Source of the DNA: Larix sibirica
Lineage: Eukaryota; Streptophyta; Pinopsida; Pinales; Pinaceae
Assembly (NCBI GenBank): GCA_004151065.3
Contig: NWUY0300014626.1
Location: 2,446-26,451, forward strand
DNA: 24,006 nt
Direction of reading: 5' to 3'
Below the pieces are notes generated by a model. That model saw only the letters and a program-made list of their open reading frames with translations, ran no database searches and was not told where the DNA came from. Positions within the stretch are counted from its first letter, which is position 1. Each line of letters begins with the position of its first letter. Shown here piece after piece: positions 8,033-18,143 of the stretch. A program made the translations under genes and the position numbers.

Positions 8033-9130
8033 ATATTGGGTCCATTGATAATTGCAACTTATATATATTTTTAAGGTAAATTGGTAAGGGTTAGTCACCC
8101 TTTCTCCATTCTCCCTTAGATGAAAATTTTAATTCAATGGAGTCCATTTAGCTATCCATCCTAGACAGGGAAAATTTCAGGGGGAAAAATTATCCCATGG
8201 GATAATTTTTGAGGTTTTTTTCCATAACAATATTCATCATTTTCATTTTTTTCCCAATATGATTCACTCAAATTCCATAAGATTAAATTTTTTACTCTAG
8301 AAATTGCCAAAATTTTCCTATGATCCTTAGAAATTTAAATATTTTTATTAAATATATCGCCAAACATTTTATGGTTGCAAATTTAAGAATTAGTAAGATT
8401 TGACCAAGTTTTTACACTTTAAAAAAAGTATGGATCCTAAAAAAATTATTGGTTTTCTCTTGGGATCATGTAGGATTCCTATTTTCACCTAACCACACAC
8501 ATTAAGAAAAATGTGAATCGCCCATAATATAAAAGGAGTGAATATATACTCTATAGTATAGTGTTTTTTACTTAATATCTTTACAGACAACACTTCCCAT
8601 GACTTTATAACCTTTCTCTTCCGCATAGTGGCATTACCCTAATTAGATGGCATTAAACATCAGCATACTAGAAAACCTTGCATACTTAAAAAAATGTTTA
8701 ATAATATAAATATATGGCACAAGTAGAAAATCAATAGACGACGAGCTTTTTTTAAAAGTGCAACCACCAAGTGGATTCACTTAGTGTTGCAACACTTCTT
8801 GCTCTCTTTTGGTATCCCAATGGAGTTTGATGAAAATGTGGGAGTCACGAAGCTTGACACAAGTGGGGCTGAAGAGAATCGGGTTGGTATAATCAACTTG
8901 ACTTCTCTGCTCTATAAAGTTGTAGAGGAGTTCTTGAACCAAAAAAAATCATTGTATCTAGACAGTACCAACAAACCACATCAATGATAAAAATGCATCC
9001 TCTCATTTCAATATGATTCCGTAGCGGTAGAAAAGTTGAGCCTTTGCACCCATAACCAAGTGTTGGTAGTGAGTGAGGGCAGTTATTATTTGAGCCTAGC
9101 GTTTTCTGTTTGCAACAAGGCAATGATTTT
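8033..9130. other. AT-rich intergenic sequence with a perfect palindrome, no recognised gene
   Basis: The stretch is AT-rich and largely non-coding. It contains the palindrome at 8185-8210, listed separately. A short open frame at 8784-8987 (+) reads as a plausible protein (FGIPMEFDENVGVTKLD, then LLYKVVEEFLNQKK), but I know no match for it and it starts at TTG, so I do not call a gene. An overlapping - strand frame at 8893-9123 is equally unsupported. Confidence 0.4.
8185..8210. repeat. Perfect 26-bp palindrome
   Basis: The left half AAAAATTATCCCA is exactly the reverse complement of the right half TGGGATAATTTTT, with the centre between 8197 and 8198. The symmetry stops at both ends. It could be a cruciform-forming site, a dimeric protein site or the joined ends of a small inverted-repeat element. 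Confidence 0.95.
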
Positions 9131-9148
9131 CTTCTTCTTCTTCTTCTT
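9131..9148. repeat. (CTT)6 microsatellite
   Basis: Six perfect CTT units in otherwise AT-rich non-coding DNA. Confidence 0.9.
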
Positions 9149-10691
9149 AAACTTAATTAGGAATACGAATGAGACATAGGGAAAGATAACGATACCTTAT
9201 TCTTGGATAATCTTTCTAATACATAGACAAAGGAAGTAGTAATATTTGCAACCAAGGAATTACGTATTGGTTGTTACAAAAAATTTAGAGAAGATTATAT
9301 CATATACCATGCTTAATAATGCCTATCATTGTTTCTAGAGTTTTTGTTTGTGTTTTTAATCATTCTACTAGCTGGAAAATAGAGGTTAAATAGAATATTT
9401 GTGTGAGCTTGACAAAGAGATTATGGCCCTTTGTTATTGTTTTTATTGATAGTTTACATGCTATAAAGTGAGGTGAGTATATCTATTAATAGTTTTTGCT
9501 TGTTTTATAACAATGAGATAGCTTATTCTCAATAATATGTTACAACAATGTGTATCAATCAATTAAATAGAAGTGTAGGCTTGGGGTTTGTTATTGGCAA
9601 CAAAAGTTAATATCAGAAAACAAAATAATCCATAATGAGTTTTATCGTAGTGGGTGGATTCATCCTACCCCTAGACATCAATCTGAGAAGAGAACTAATG
9701 GTTTCCTTGCAGTAGGAGGAATATGGGAAAGGGATAGACATGTCACCAATCCATAGTACATAGGGAGAAAATATTCGTATGCATATGACTGTAAATCCCA
9801 ATGCCCTTGCAACTTGCTAAACACTCTAACCAAGGTTTATGTAAACGGTTTTAGTTTCCAAGCTATGAGTTCTATTTTGATAACGCTATATGAAATTATT
9901 AGCATAGATTCATATGGATTTATTATCCACCCATAGGGATAAACTTGAAGGATCAAACAAATAACTAGTAAGGAAAAGAAGACAATCCATTGAATCCCTT
10001 CTTTGTTGCTAAAACGAGGTCGAGGCTAAAGATGATGGTAAGTTATTGCAAAGACTACTTGTGCCTATTGTCCATAATCTGAATTTTTGAACATCTTGCT
10101 AAATAAAATTTGCATTCTATGTCAAATCTCTACATAATGCATGCAGTTTTCCATATAGTGATAACAATAATATGAATGTTTACCAAAAGATTAACTTCGC
10201 AAAGACAAGTTCACTACAAAGCTTGTCTTTAAACGAGTGAAAATTTGCATGCTTTGAATATAATTTTGTGAGAATTACCTTTTTGTTGGTGTCCTAAGTA
10301 ACTCATGCTCATTTGGTGGATATTGCAGGAGGTCCAAATGATAAAGGAGCGCTTTTGATATGTTGAACCGTTTAGACAATTGAAGGATTCCATCTCATAT
10401 GAAGAGTTAGCAGGAAGGCAAGCAACGTAGTAGGTGTGAGGGATGAGGAAAGGTTGTCAAAATTAAAAGGAAAATAACATCGCAAAGATGGAAAGTTGCT
10501 AGGGCACGTGGATTATCAACTAGTCATGTTTCAAAGATCAAGGGTGTTTCCTAGAATGCAACGATTGTGTTAGTGTCTTAATGGAGCAAAAGTTTTGCAA
10601 TAGATGACCGCAGTGAGCAAATAGACTATAATGTCTCTCTAGCAAATATGTGAAACAATTAAATACACTTTTTCAAGCAGAAAAAAAACCT
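9149..10691. other. Intergenic sequence, no recognised gene
   Basis: No protein family could be read in any frame. The longest clean frame (9613-9801, - strand) gives a 62-codon peptide I do not recognise. Near 10370-10560 the sequence is somewhat more GC-rich and purine-rich, but stops fall in every frame. I see no tRNA or rRNA signature. Confidence 0.4.
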
Positions 10692-10916
10692 GTACTTTTT
10701 CTATTCATTAAAAATAAAAATAAAAAGTACATCTCCAAACTATGCAAACATAAACTGAAGCTATAAAAGCTTTCTTGAGATCCCACCCAGTACAATCAGA
10801 AAACCGTGTATTTAGAGTAACAACAAACTGAGAAAGCCATATGTAGCAAAAATCTAACAAGTCCAAAATAGTACAAAATAAACTAAGAGCTTTTCAAAAC
10901 TGATATAAGAGCCCAA
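10692..10916 (-). other. 3' tail of the second LINE, ending in a hairpin
   Basis: This follows the RNase H stop codon on the - strand and holds no coding frame. Its far end is an inverted repeat: GTACTTTTT at 10692-10700 pairs perfectly with AAAAAGTAC at 10722-10730 around a 21-base A/T loop. Non-LTR elements often carry a 3' stem-loop recognised by their reverse transcriptase, so this may mark the true 3' end. A run of eight A on the + strand directly outside the hairpin is the reverse of what a poly-A tail on this strand would give. Confidence 0.45.
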
Positions 10917-11129
10917 CTAATAAGATAAAAAGTATTCCAATCCTCTAATAGTCACATCACCATCTATCCATTCCTCGCATATGAGGAAGCCTTCATCAGC
11001 ATTAAGAGCCTATTTGGATAAAGAATCTGCCACCGAGTTCAGCTCCTGATAGATATTATCTATAGTCCATTCATAGAAAGATTCCAAGAGAGCCTATATT
11101 CTTTGACACCAATAGTGGTTGTGATCCAT
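10917..11129 (-). pseudogene. RNase H C-terminal fragment of a second LINE
   Basis: Reading leftward from 11129 gives MDHNHYWCQRI, ALLESFYEW, TIDNIYQELNSVADSLSK, then ALNADEGFLICEEWIDGD and a stop at 10917-10919. The string IYQELNSVADSLSK followed by ALxxDEG is the usual end of the plant RNase H (RVT_3) domain, including its last catalytic Asp (in VAD). Two TAG stops (11010-11012 and about 11091) both sit where Gln would be expected. Upstream of 11129 a stop follows within five codons and no more of the element is seen, so this is a 5'-truncated 3' fragment, the normal outcome of LINE insertion. It differs from the large LINE: its frame ends soon after RNase H and it lacks the FEDW module. 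Confidence 0.75.
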
Positions 11130-11221
11130 TTGTCTTTGTATTTATATATTGAAAACAACGGATAGGTGGTCATGAGAGGAATTTATATACTCAAGGGAAG
11201 ATGATGGCCTTTAATGGTAGT

Positions 11222-11458
11222 GGGAAGGTTGTGTTTTTAAACTGTGCTTTAGGGTACAGTTCAAACTTCACTCTTCAAGTAGCGCCAAACTTGCTTCCAA
11301 CAACGGTTAGTGCCATTGAATGTATCAATGACTACTGTTGACAATGGGAAGGTTGTGTTTTTCAACTGCGCTTCAAGGTACAGTTCACTCTTTAGGTAGC
11401 GCCAAACTTGCTTCCAACAACGGTTAGTGACATTAAATGTATTAAGGACTCCTGTAAG
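11222..11458. repeat. Tandem duplication of a unit of about 113-124 bp
   Basis: The first copy is 11222-11345 and the second 11346 to about 11458. Both start GGGAAGGTTGTGTTTTT and share a long block with GTAGCGCCAAACTTGCTTCC, then AACAACGGTTAGTG. The second copy lacks about 10 bases after ACAGTTC. Inside each unit a short inverted repeat (AACTGT or AACTGC with ACAGTT, about 10 bases apart) could form a small stem. The two copies differ by point changes, so the duplication is not recent. The unit encodes nothing I recognise. Confidence 0.85.
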
Positions 11459-12291
11459 AAGATTTGGCCAAGAAATAGTTGTTCTTTGAGTTTTTATTTT
11501 AATTGTTATTTATTGTTTTTTTTCGAAAATGGCAAAATCTATCTTAACTTGTTTGTCAAATTAGCACTGAGAATAGTCGATGAATGTTATCTGCAAAATG
11601 CAAGTGGTCTCATCACTATTATTCAAATAAAATCATAAGCAGTTAAAATAACCTGCTTGTAGTTTGTAAAAGGAGACTTCCACTTCTGCAAAATATAAAT
11701 GAAAATGGAGTTGATCTTAGAGAATGGTTGAATATTGCAAAGGAAGATTGTACAAGACTTTTCACTGCATATACTTTTTAATGGTGAAGATTTACATGGT
11801 GGTGGAGTCTTGTTCTAAAAGCCAACTCTCCCATGGAAAGAATTTGAAAGTGTCTTCCTTCGATTCATGAAGAAAAAAAAGTCAAGATGAATCAAAGGAA
11901 GCAAAGGAAAAAAATATTATGAAGGATGACAAATTAAGTTAAGATGGCTTTTGATGATGCAATGGTTAAGGAAGTTAATATATTAAAATAAGGTATGATG
12001 TTCAAATGAAAAAGAGGATAATGATGATTTAATGAAAGATTAAACAAAGATCAAAGATGAAGATATTATCAAATTACACGACTGTATACTAAAAAAGTTG
12101 AAGAGGAAATTTATAAAAAAGTTGAAGAAGCCATAAATATGTACAAGATCACCAAAAAATACTTGAAGTTGAACTCTATATTAAATATATGCACGTCAAA
12201 TATAATAGTATTATCTCAAAGGTAACTATATTAAAAATAAAGAACAAAGGCTAAAGTATGGTATTGCACCAATGAAAAAGATTGATCATAT
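11459..12291. other. Purine-rich non-coding stretch
   Basis: From about 11880 the + strand is strongly A/G-rich with many GAAG and AAAG words and frequent stops. Short charged frames occur (for example VEEEIYKKVEEA near 12090), but none extends far. It may be the worn inside of a retroelement. The open frame at 11408-11638 overlaps the tandem duplication and looks like chance. Confidence 0.35.
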
Positions 12292-12561
12292 TAGTGTGGA
12301 AAATGGAGGTATAGCATCAAAGGGATCCATGTCGACAATCTCATTACTAAGAAATTTGACACCAAAGAGTATAAGGTTCACACCAACACTACCAAGGAAG
12401 ATGGAAGAATCAACAACATTCACGGAATGCGATATCAAGGAACCACTAATCGACAAGATATTATCAAAGACTCACAACCACAACAAATTGAAGTTCAAGT
12501 TGTGACAATGCATGGAAGCAAAGAAAAGGAAATGAAGTGTCATCAAAACATCAAAGGTTAA
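12292..12561 (+). pseudogene. Unrecognised open frame of about 89 codons, retroelement-like composition
   Basis: The frame through AAATGGAGG at 12301 is open from 12292 to the TAA at 12559. It reads as a hydrophilic, basic chain (GIHVDNLITKKFDTKEYKV, then NNIHGMRYQGTTNRQ, then IIKDSQPQQIEVQVV) and continues past the stop for about 20 more codons. There is no start Met near its beginning, so it would be an internal fragment. An overlapping frame from 12272 is shorter and less protein-like. I do not recognise a family. In AT-rich DNA a frame of this length can arise by chance, so the call is weak. Confidence 0.25.
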
Positions 12562-13319
12562 TACCTACAAGAATTGAACATGGATAAACGTATTATAAGT
12601 CGTAGGAGGAGCATAATCTAAAAAATCATATTACATAGTTTCATCACATGTAAATATCTTAATTACAAAGCTTGGAGGGCAATATTTTTTCAAACATGGG
12701 TACTATAATATGACCCTAACAAAGGTATATATGAGATAAATTTATATTTAATAGCAACTTGACCTCCTAATGGGTCCACATTAGTAATGAATGAGAATAT
12801 GTATATATACTAATTAAGATAGTCGTTGAAAACATGTACCTATTATTTGAATATATGGATGTACATGAAGTCCAAGAGGTTAGTCCATTCAGTTGTCGCC
12901 AATGTTGTCAAGCATTTGGCTAGTTCCATGTCAACAAGTGCTTGGTTGAAATCCTCCTAGGTGAGCTGCACTAATCTACATTGACAAGTTTACTTGGGAT
13001 GCCATCCACAAATGTGGGAAACATCCCTTGGTTTCCCTATGATGTTTTCCTTGAAAACGAACATGGATATATCGAGTTATTGGGAATTGCTTTTATAATG
13101 GACAAGGAGTTATTGTATAGCTCGTCATTATCAAAATTGTGTTGTGCTCCACACCTATATTTGGTATACATTGTCTATGTAGGTTTATCATGACATTTTA
13201 AGTTGGGATGTGATAAAAAAATTAGAAGGTGATCATGAATTATCATCAATTATAAGAAAGTGATCAACCACAATCTAAAAAATAAAAAGTATCTCTTTGT
13301 TTAACCTAGTGTAAAGAAG
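12562..13319. other. Intergenic sequence, no recognised gene
   Basis: AT-rich with TA-alternating stretches near 12790-12810. A 70-codon frame at 12981-13193 (+) starts at TTG and reads as no family I know. Nothing else can be supported. Confidence 0.4.
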
Positions 13320-13625
13320 AAAATCAACATTGCTAAAATAAGAACAAACTCTCATGAGCTCCATAGTGAAACAAAGTGTTGGACAATTCCTAAAACATAG
13401 TAGGCTGAAAGGATTTTCCATCTCTGCGAGACTATGAGCATTGAGGATGCAAATCACTTTTTCTTAGAGTGCCCTATGTACACCCACATTATATTTCAAT
13501 TTCAAAATATGTGTTACAATACAAACCTTCTTAACCTTCTAACGTATCAAAACTCTAGTGAGTTAGGAACGCTTCGCTTCAAGCATTTCGAGCATAGCAA
13601 TAAAATTTTAAAACAAACCAAATAA
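13320..13625 (+). pseudogene. C-terminal zinc-knuckle fragment of another non-LTR reverse transcriptase
   Basis: One frame gives KINIAKIRTNSHELHSETKCW, TIPKT, two adjacent TAG stops (about 13410-13415), AERIFHLCETMSIEDAN, HFFLECPMYTHIIFQFQNM and then a weaker tail ending KILKQTK. The pattern (LR..SHxLxxE, then R.CxxC....EDxxHFxLxCPxY) is the C-terminal end of the polyprotein of certain non-LTR elements that are common in animals and found in some plants and algae. The first Cys of the knuckle is Phe here (IFHLC), and the remaining Cys, His and Cys are kept. It differs from the zf-RVT of the large LINE in this window, so it marks a second lineage of retroelement. No reverse transcriptase motifs can be read upstream. 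Confidence 0.6.
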
Positions 13626-14560
13626 TTCCTTCGTAAGGTCTAACATACCAAATTTGGTCTTAGTGGACATTAACCATCATCATCATCATTCTATTATGAT
13701 ATCTTTTAATTATCTATGTTAAGAGTTTAAATGATCGGGTGTTTCATTTCAAGCAATAGAGTAATATACTTGATTGTTTGTTCGTGATTTTGTATTCTAA
13801 AATGGTCTTCTACATTAGTTTTGTGGCTTTGTTTGGTAATTTTGTGCATATTTATTTACTTGTATAAGTTAAAGATTTTTTTTAAAATTTATTTTATGGA
13901 ATTTTCTGCTCATCAAAATTTTTGTGTTCGTGCAAGCTACAAATTACCACAACCTAAAAATATTTTAGATCGAACATGCTAGGTTGTGTCTAACATAAAG
14001 AGGAAGACCCCCAAGCTGGAATACACAAGACTTTTAACGTTAAGCGTGATTATGCTCTTGAAGAGGAGGAGGTCAGGTGTGAAAATCGGTGGGCATTCAA
14101 ATTGCACAAGGCTAGTGTGGTGTACAAATAGTATATGTGTATGAGGATACTATGTTGCTTAATGACTTTTTTATATATATGAGGTGGGTTTCTTGGAATA
14201 GCAGTCACTACAATATTCATTGTGTTTGAGTTTGTTATTCCTTATGGAAATTGTTGTTGTTTCCATTTGTGTTTAGATTGGGCCTTTTATTATTCTTTGA
14301 TCTCAATGGGGTATCTTTTAATTGTACATCTATAGCATTCCCAATTAGTAAACTAGAAGTTTCCTATTAGTTTTAGTGTTTCTTATTTTTATTATTGTTT
14401 GTTATATTGGTTTTTTGTTAAAGAAAGTCGATATTTACATAATTACTTAAAAGGGGATGTTTGTGCCATCATCCTGTATATAGTACACATGAAATTTTTA
14501 TTCAACTCTATGCTCTGCCTTAGTCCTTTTAATATTTAATAATGAAAAACATTACACTCC
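13626..14560. other. AT-rich intergenic sequence with a short CAT repeat
   Basis: Five perfect CAT units lie at 13675-13689. The rest is T-rich with no reading frame worth calling. It may hold the 3' tail of the preceding retroelement fragment, but I see no defined end. Confidence 0.4.
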
Positions 14561-14609
14561 TCTCTATGTCCCCTCTAGACTTTACTCTCTATGTCCCCTC
14601 TAGACTTTA
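14561..14609. repeat. Two tandem copies of a 25-bp unit
   Basis: The block TCTCTATGTCCCCTCTAGAC plus TTTA is repeated at a period of 25 bases with no mismatch over 24 positions. Perfect identity suggests a recent slippage or unequal-exchange event. Confidence 0.95.
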
Positions 14610-17240
14610 GCTTAAATGACATTACTCATTTGTTTCAATTTCCTTATTGAAATGACTAAGTTTCCCTCAATCCTTATTTTTATTAAAATCATATATATAA
14701 TAACACTAATTTAGAGAGGATCCAAAAGATATGACACTACTTCAAATCATGTTAGTAATAAAAAATGGATTTAGCATTCATTGAAAATTTCTTATTTTCA
14801 AGAATTGTACATAGAGTGCTCTTTTCACTAAAATCTATCAAGTGGTATAAATTTACTCGAAATTGTCCAATTATGAAAGTGAAAAAAATCAATGGGAATC
14901 ACATTTTCTAAGCTTGCGATTAGAATTAATAAATTGTATCTTAGTATTGGAAGTATTTAACATGGATGATTGCATCCATAAGATCACAAGACTATCATAT
15001 ATCAGATCTCGTGAGCCAAAACATGCCCTGTTTCAAGAATAAGGTGATTGTCTATGAACAAATTTTATAGCATTCGGATTCAAAGTTTGCTATGATGGGC
15101 TAATTTGTCAAAATTGGGAATAGGGGAAATAGGGCACGCATTTTTAAAGTTTTTTTTTTCTAGAAGTTGGAAATTCAAATTTGAGGTATCACTATATTAT
15201 AAGATATGAAGTGGTTAGATCATGACCTTAAAAATAGATCATTAGTATGAGTATTAGTATCTTATACAATATCTGAAGTAGGTTATGGGTGCTTTGGTTT
15301 TGGACTAAAAAAAATGATGGTAGCACATTCCATCTATCACGATCAACTACTTTGAAGGATAATGAGTTCACCAAGTTGTGACATGGAAACTATAGCGGAT
15401 TGGTAATTGATTTTTTATTTACTAGCAAATCATTTTGTCATTGATAATGAAGGGAGGTTAGTTTATAACTCTACTTTTAATTAAAATGTTTGTTTACATA
15501 GTTTTAAATGGATAAATGAATATTATTTTTTCAAACGCTCAAAACATTGTTCGTGAACATTGTGTAGAAGATATGATTATTTTAAGAAAGGGATCAACAT
15601 TCATATCATCACCAGTTAATCTCAAACAATGATTTCACAAGCTCTTAATAAAACCTACCTATGAAAACTCAAACCTTAGATTACTTGGAAAGGAAAAATA
15701 TATATTCCCATATTCTACTTTAGGTTTTTTAAACCTATGGTGTGGAGGATCTTTCCAACAATAATCAGCAAAGAGAATGTAGCAAAATGAGAACTATTTG
15801 GGTCCCCAACCGTATGCTTTGTGAATGTTAAAAGGAAAGTAGGGAGGCGGAGTTCCAAAAGAAGGAGCAATTTAGAAATCTTTAATTTCTGAACACCAGG
15901 TGATCACGTTTACGGAACACGAACAACTACCAAAGCATATTGCATTTAGCCAGGAACGTATTGGTTCAAGTGGCCAAAAGGGTCATCAAAAGGATGCCAC
16001 AAGGACACTATATAGGTTACACACAACTTTCTAGAAGGTGCAATCATTTACATTGATGAGGGTGGGTTTTGTTGTGGTAAGGGCATCTTTCCAGGAGATT
16101 TAGTTGCTTATATACTGGACTCAACAATTCACTTAGTTTAATAACTTCAGGGATCATGCCATGCATGTTTTACATTGCATACTCTTCAATGCAACACGCT
16201 ATACTTCTACTAATAGAAATCTCATCATATACTTGCTCCTAGGATTGACCTCCAACATTTGCAAAATGATCCCTTCCTTTCATGAAATAAGTATATGTGC
16301 AAATTCACCACAACAATTGCTCAAGTATGTATAATGTTGGCAAATGAATACTTTAAGATAGAATTGGAAATGAACAACAAAATTACATAATTGTTGGTGG
16401 CAAATGCAAAAGATAGACTATATAATATTGTTATTTGCTCATTTTATATTGGATTGAAATCAGAAGTCCCAACATACACGGGTTCTTCTTCAAGCAATAA
16501 TGTCATTGAGGTTTCATTTCAAGCACTTTGCAAGAGCAACAAGGGTAGCAAAAGTAACATTAATAAGTACTAGGAGCAAGAGGGCAAACAAAGGCTATCT
16601 TTCCGAGCAATGTGAGAAATCCTTTTGTAGCTCTATTTCAATAAAGCTAAGGAGACCAATGAATTGTTGGGTTCATTTTCACTTAATGCATTTGGAGAGA
16701 GTATCATATTGCAACCTAGTGGGGGGTAGGGTAGCTCCTTCTCCTCCTCGTCTTGCTTCATTTGTTTTGGGGAGGGAATTGCATGAAAAGGCAATTGGAG
16801 TTCTTCTCTACCAATACTAGTAGTAGACAAAAACAAAGTTTATCAAGATGGGTGACCAAGCATGCACCCACCATCGACAAATAGATCATTGGCAAATGAA
16901 AGTGATGGTTGTCTAATAGAGAGTCAACAAATGGCATTGTATAATTTAATATAACAAAATGCTTTCTCACGATATAAATGCCTATCAACATAATTATCTT
17001 ATTTGTTTATAAATATTTTTAGCAAATATGTTGATGGGTATTATAAATTCATTGTCACAAGTTTGCCTTATATTGTAAACATAAACAATTCATAGGTAAT
17101 AAGTGATATAAAGGAAACTCATATTATATAGTCAACTAAAATGTATTGTTTACAATTCAAAATAGTCATATAACATTAAATTACTAATAAGGTTTTGTCA
17201 ATTTCGATTAGCCACAAATTTGATTCAATATTTTTAATTC
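14610..17240. other. Long intergenic stretch, no recognised gene
   Basis: I read all frames and found no known domain. There is a run of ten T at about 15150-15159. Overlapping short frames on both strands at 16391-16991 are mutually exclusive and none resembles a protein family; the 106-codon frame at 16500-16820 (+) has no hydrophobic core or motif. No tRNA-like or rRNA-like sequence is evident. Confidence 0.4.
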
Positions 17241-17510
17241 TTAAAGGTGAGGCATTGCCATAACATAATTAGTTGTTTCAACTAGCATACTTCTATCAAG
17301 GGTGAATGCTAATGTCAAATGCTCTTTGTCATGAGAAGAATAATCATGTAGCGCATGAAGTGTTTTGTTAATGTCATGAATGATATTGAAGAACATTTCT
17401 CTTTCTTGGTTGGTAATGAAGATAATGCAACTAGTGTACACAATCATACATTCCTTATCAATCTTATAATTTAGAAATCTCTTAGAGAAGTCATTGTTAA
17501 TGCTTACCAC
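17241..17510 (-). other. Unrecognised open frame of 89 codons
   Basis: It starts at ATG and is open for 89 codons, reading as a plausible soluble protein (DFSKRFLNYKIDKECMIVY, then FFNIIHDINKTLHALHDYSS, then HLTLAFTLDRSMLVETTNY). I know no family with these strings and see no promoter or neighbouring frame that would extend it. It may be an exon remnant or a chance frame. Confidence 0.2.
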
Positions 17511-17882
17511 GAGTTATTTGCCTATTTTACAAAATCCTTAGTTGTAATTTATTATATTTAAAAAATGGACATACCCAATATTGAGGTGGGGCTCAGGAAA
17601 TCAAGGATAAAGCATTGAGATTGTGTTTAGTCATCCATCATTGTCTTGTCATTTCTTGTAACTAGGAGGGAACAAATCTAACACCATAACCAAGTGCACA
17701 TGTTATGCAGAAAAATGAAATTTATGTCCTCTAGAGTGGTCTATTTCTTGAAAGATAGAAAAACTAAATGAAAACGAGGATAGTGCAAAAACCAACATAA
17801 TAATAGGTGCAAGGATGATAATGTTGGCAGGTAGAAGGTTGAATGGAAATGACACCATTCAACACTTGCCACCTAGAATAAT
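17511..17882. other. Intergenic sequence, nothing recognised
   Basis: AT-rich with stops in all frames and no repeat structure I could see. Confidence 0.4.
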
Positions 17883-18143
17883 TCAAGATCTATACCTCTT
17901 CTCTACTTGTACAAAAGCTTGAGGATCTTGATTTGATAACCTTGTCTTAGTTAATATTTCTTGAAACCAAAATTCATTAGGTAAGTAGGGTGGCATGATC
18001 AAAACTATATCTTTTACAAGGCACAATGTTTGAAGGGTATCCATCCCTTGAAAGAAAATGTTTTTTTGAAAGGACCATTGCCTAATAATAAGAGGATTCT
18101 ATTGAATAAGCCATTTGAATCCAAAATATACACTATGTTGCCC
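17883..18143 (-). pseudogene. Possible LINE ORF1 (DUF4283-like) remnant
   Basis: Reading leftward from 18143, one frame holds 87 codons with a single internal stop (TAG at 18099-18101) before a TGA at 17883-17885. It gives VYFGFKWLI, RQWSFQKNIFFQG, IVLIMPPYLPNEFWFQEILTK and FVQVEKRY. DUF4283, the N-terminal domain of plant LINE ORF1, has the pattern GPW-x-hydrophobic, a W-containing strand, then PVWVRLPxLPxEFW and an EIL helix. MPPYLPNEFWFQEIL matches the last part fairly well and the rest only loosely. The opposite strand has no better reading here. Upstream (to about 18500) further - strand pieces such as FGSFLVEMINMVWYKIIGF may belong to it, but in shifted frames. Confidence 0.35.

Noticed and set aside
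9875-9890. TTTTGATAACGCTATATGAAATT resembles the reverse complement of an LTR/PBS junction.
   Set aside because: Too many mismatches to the PBS core and no LTR or gag-pol on either side.
16500-16991. Three overlapping frames (+ 16500-16820, - 16633-16836, - 16758-16991).
   Set aside because: Mutually exclusive, low-information peptides with no motif; treated as chance frames.
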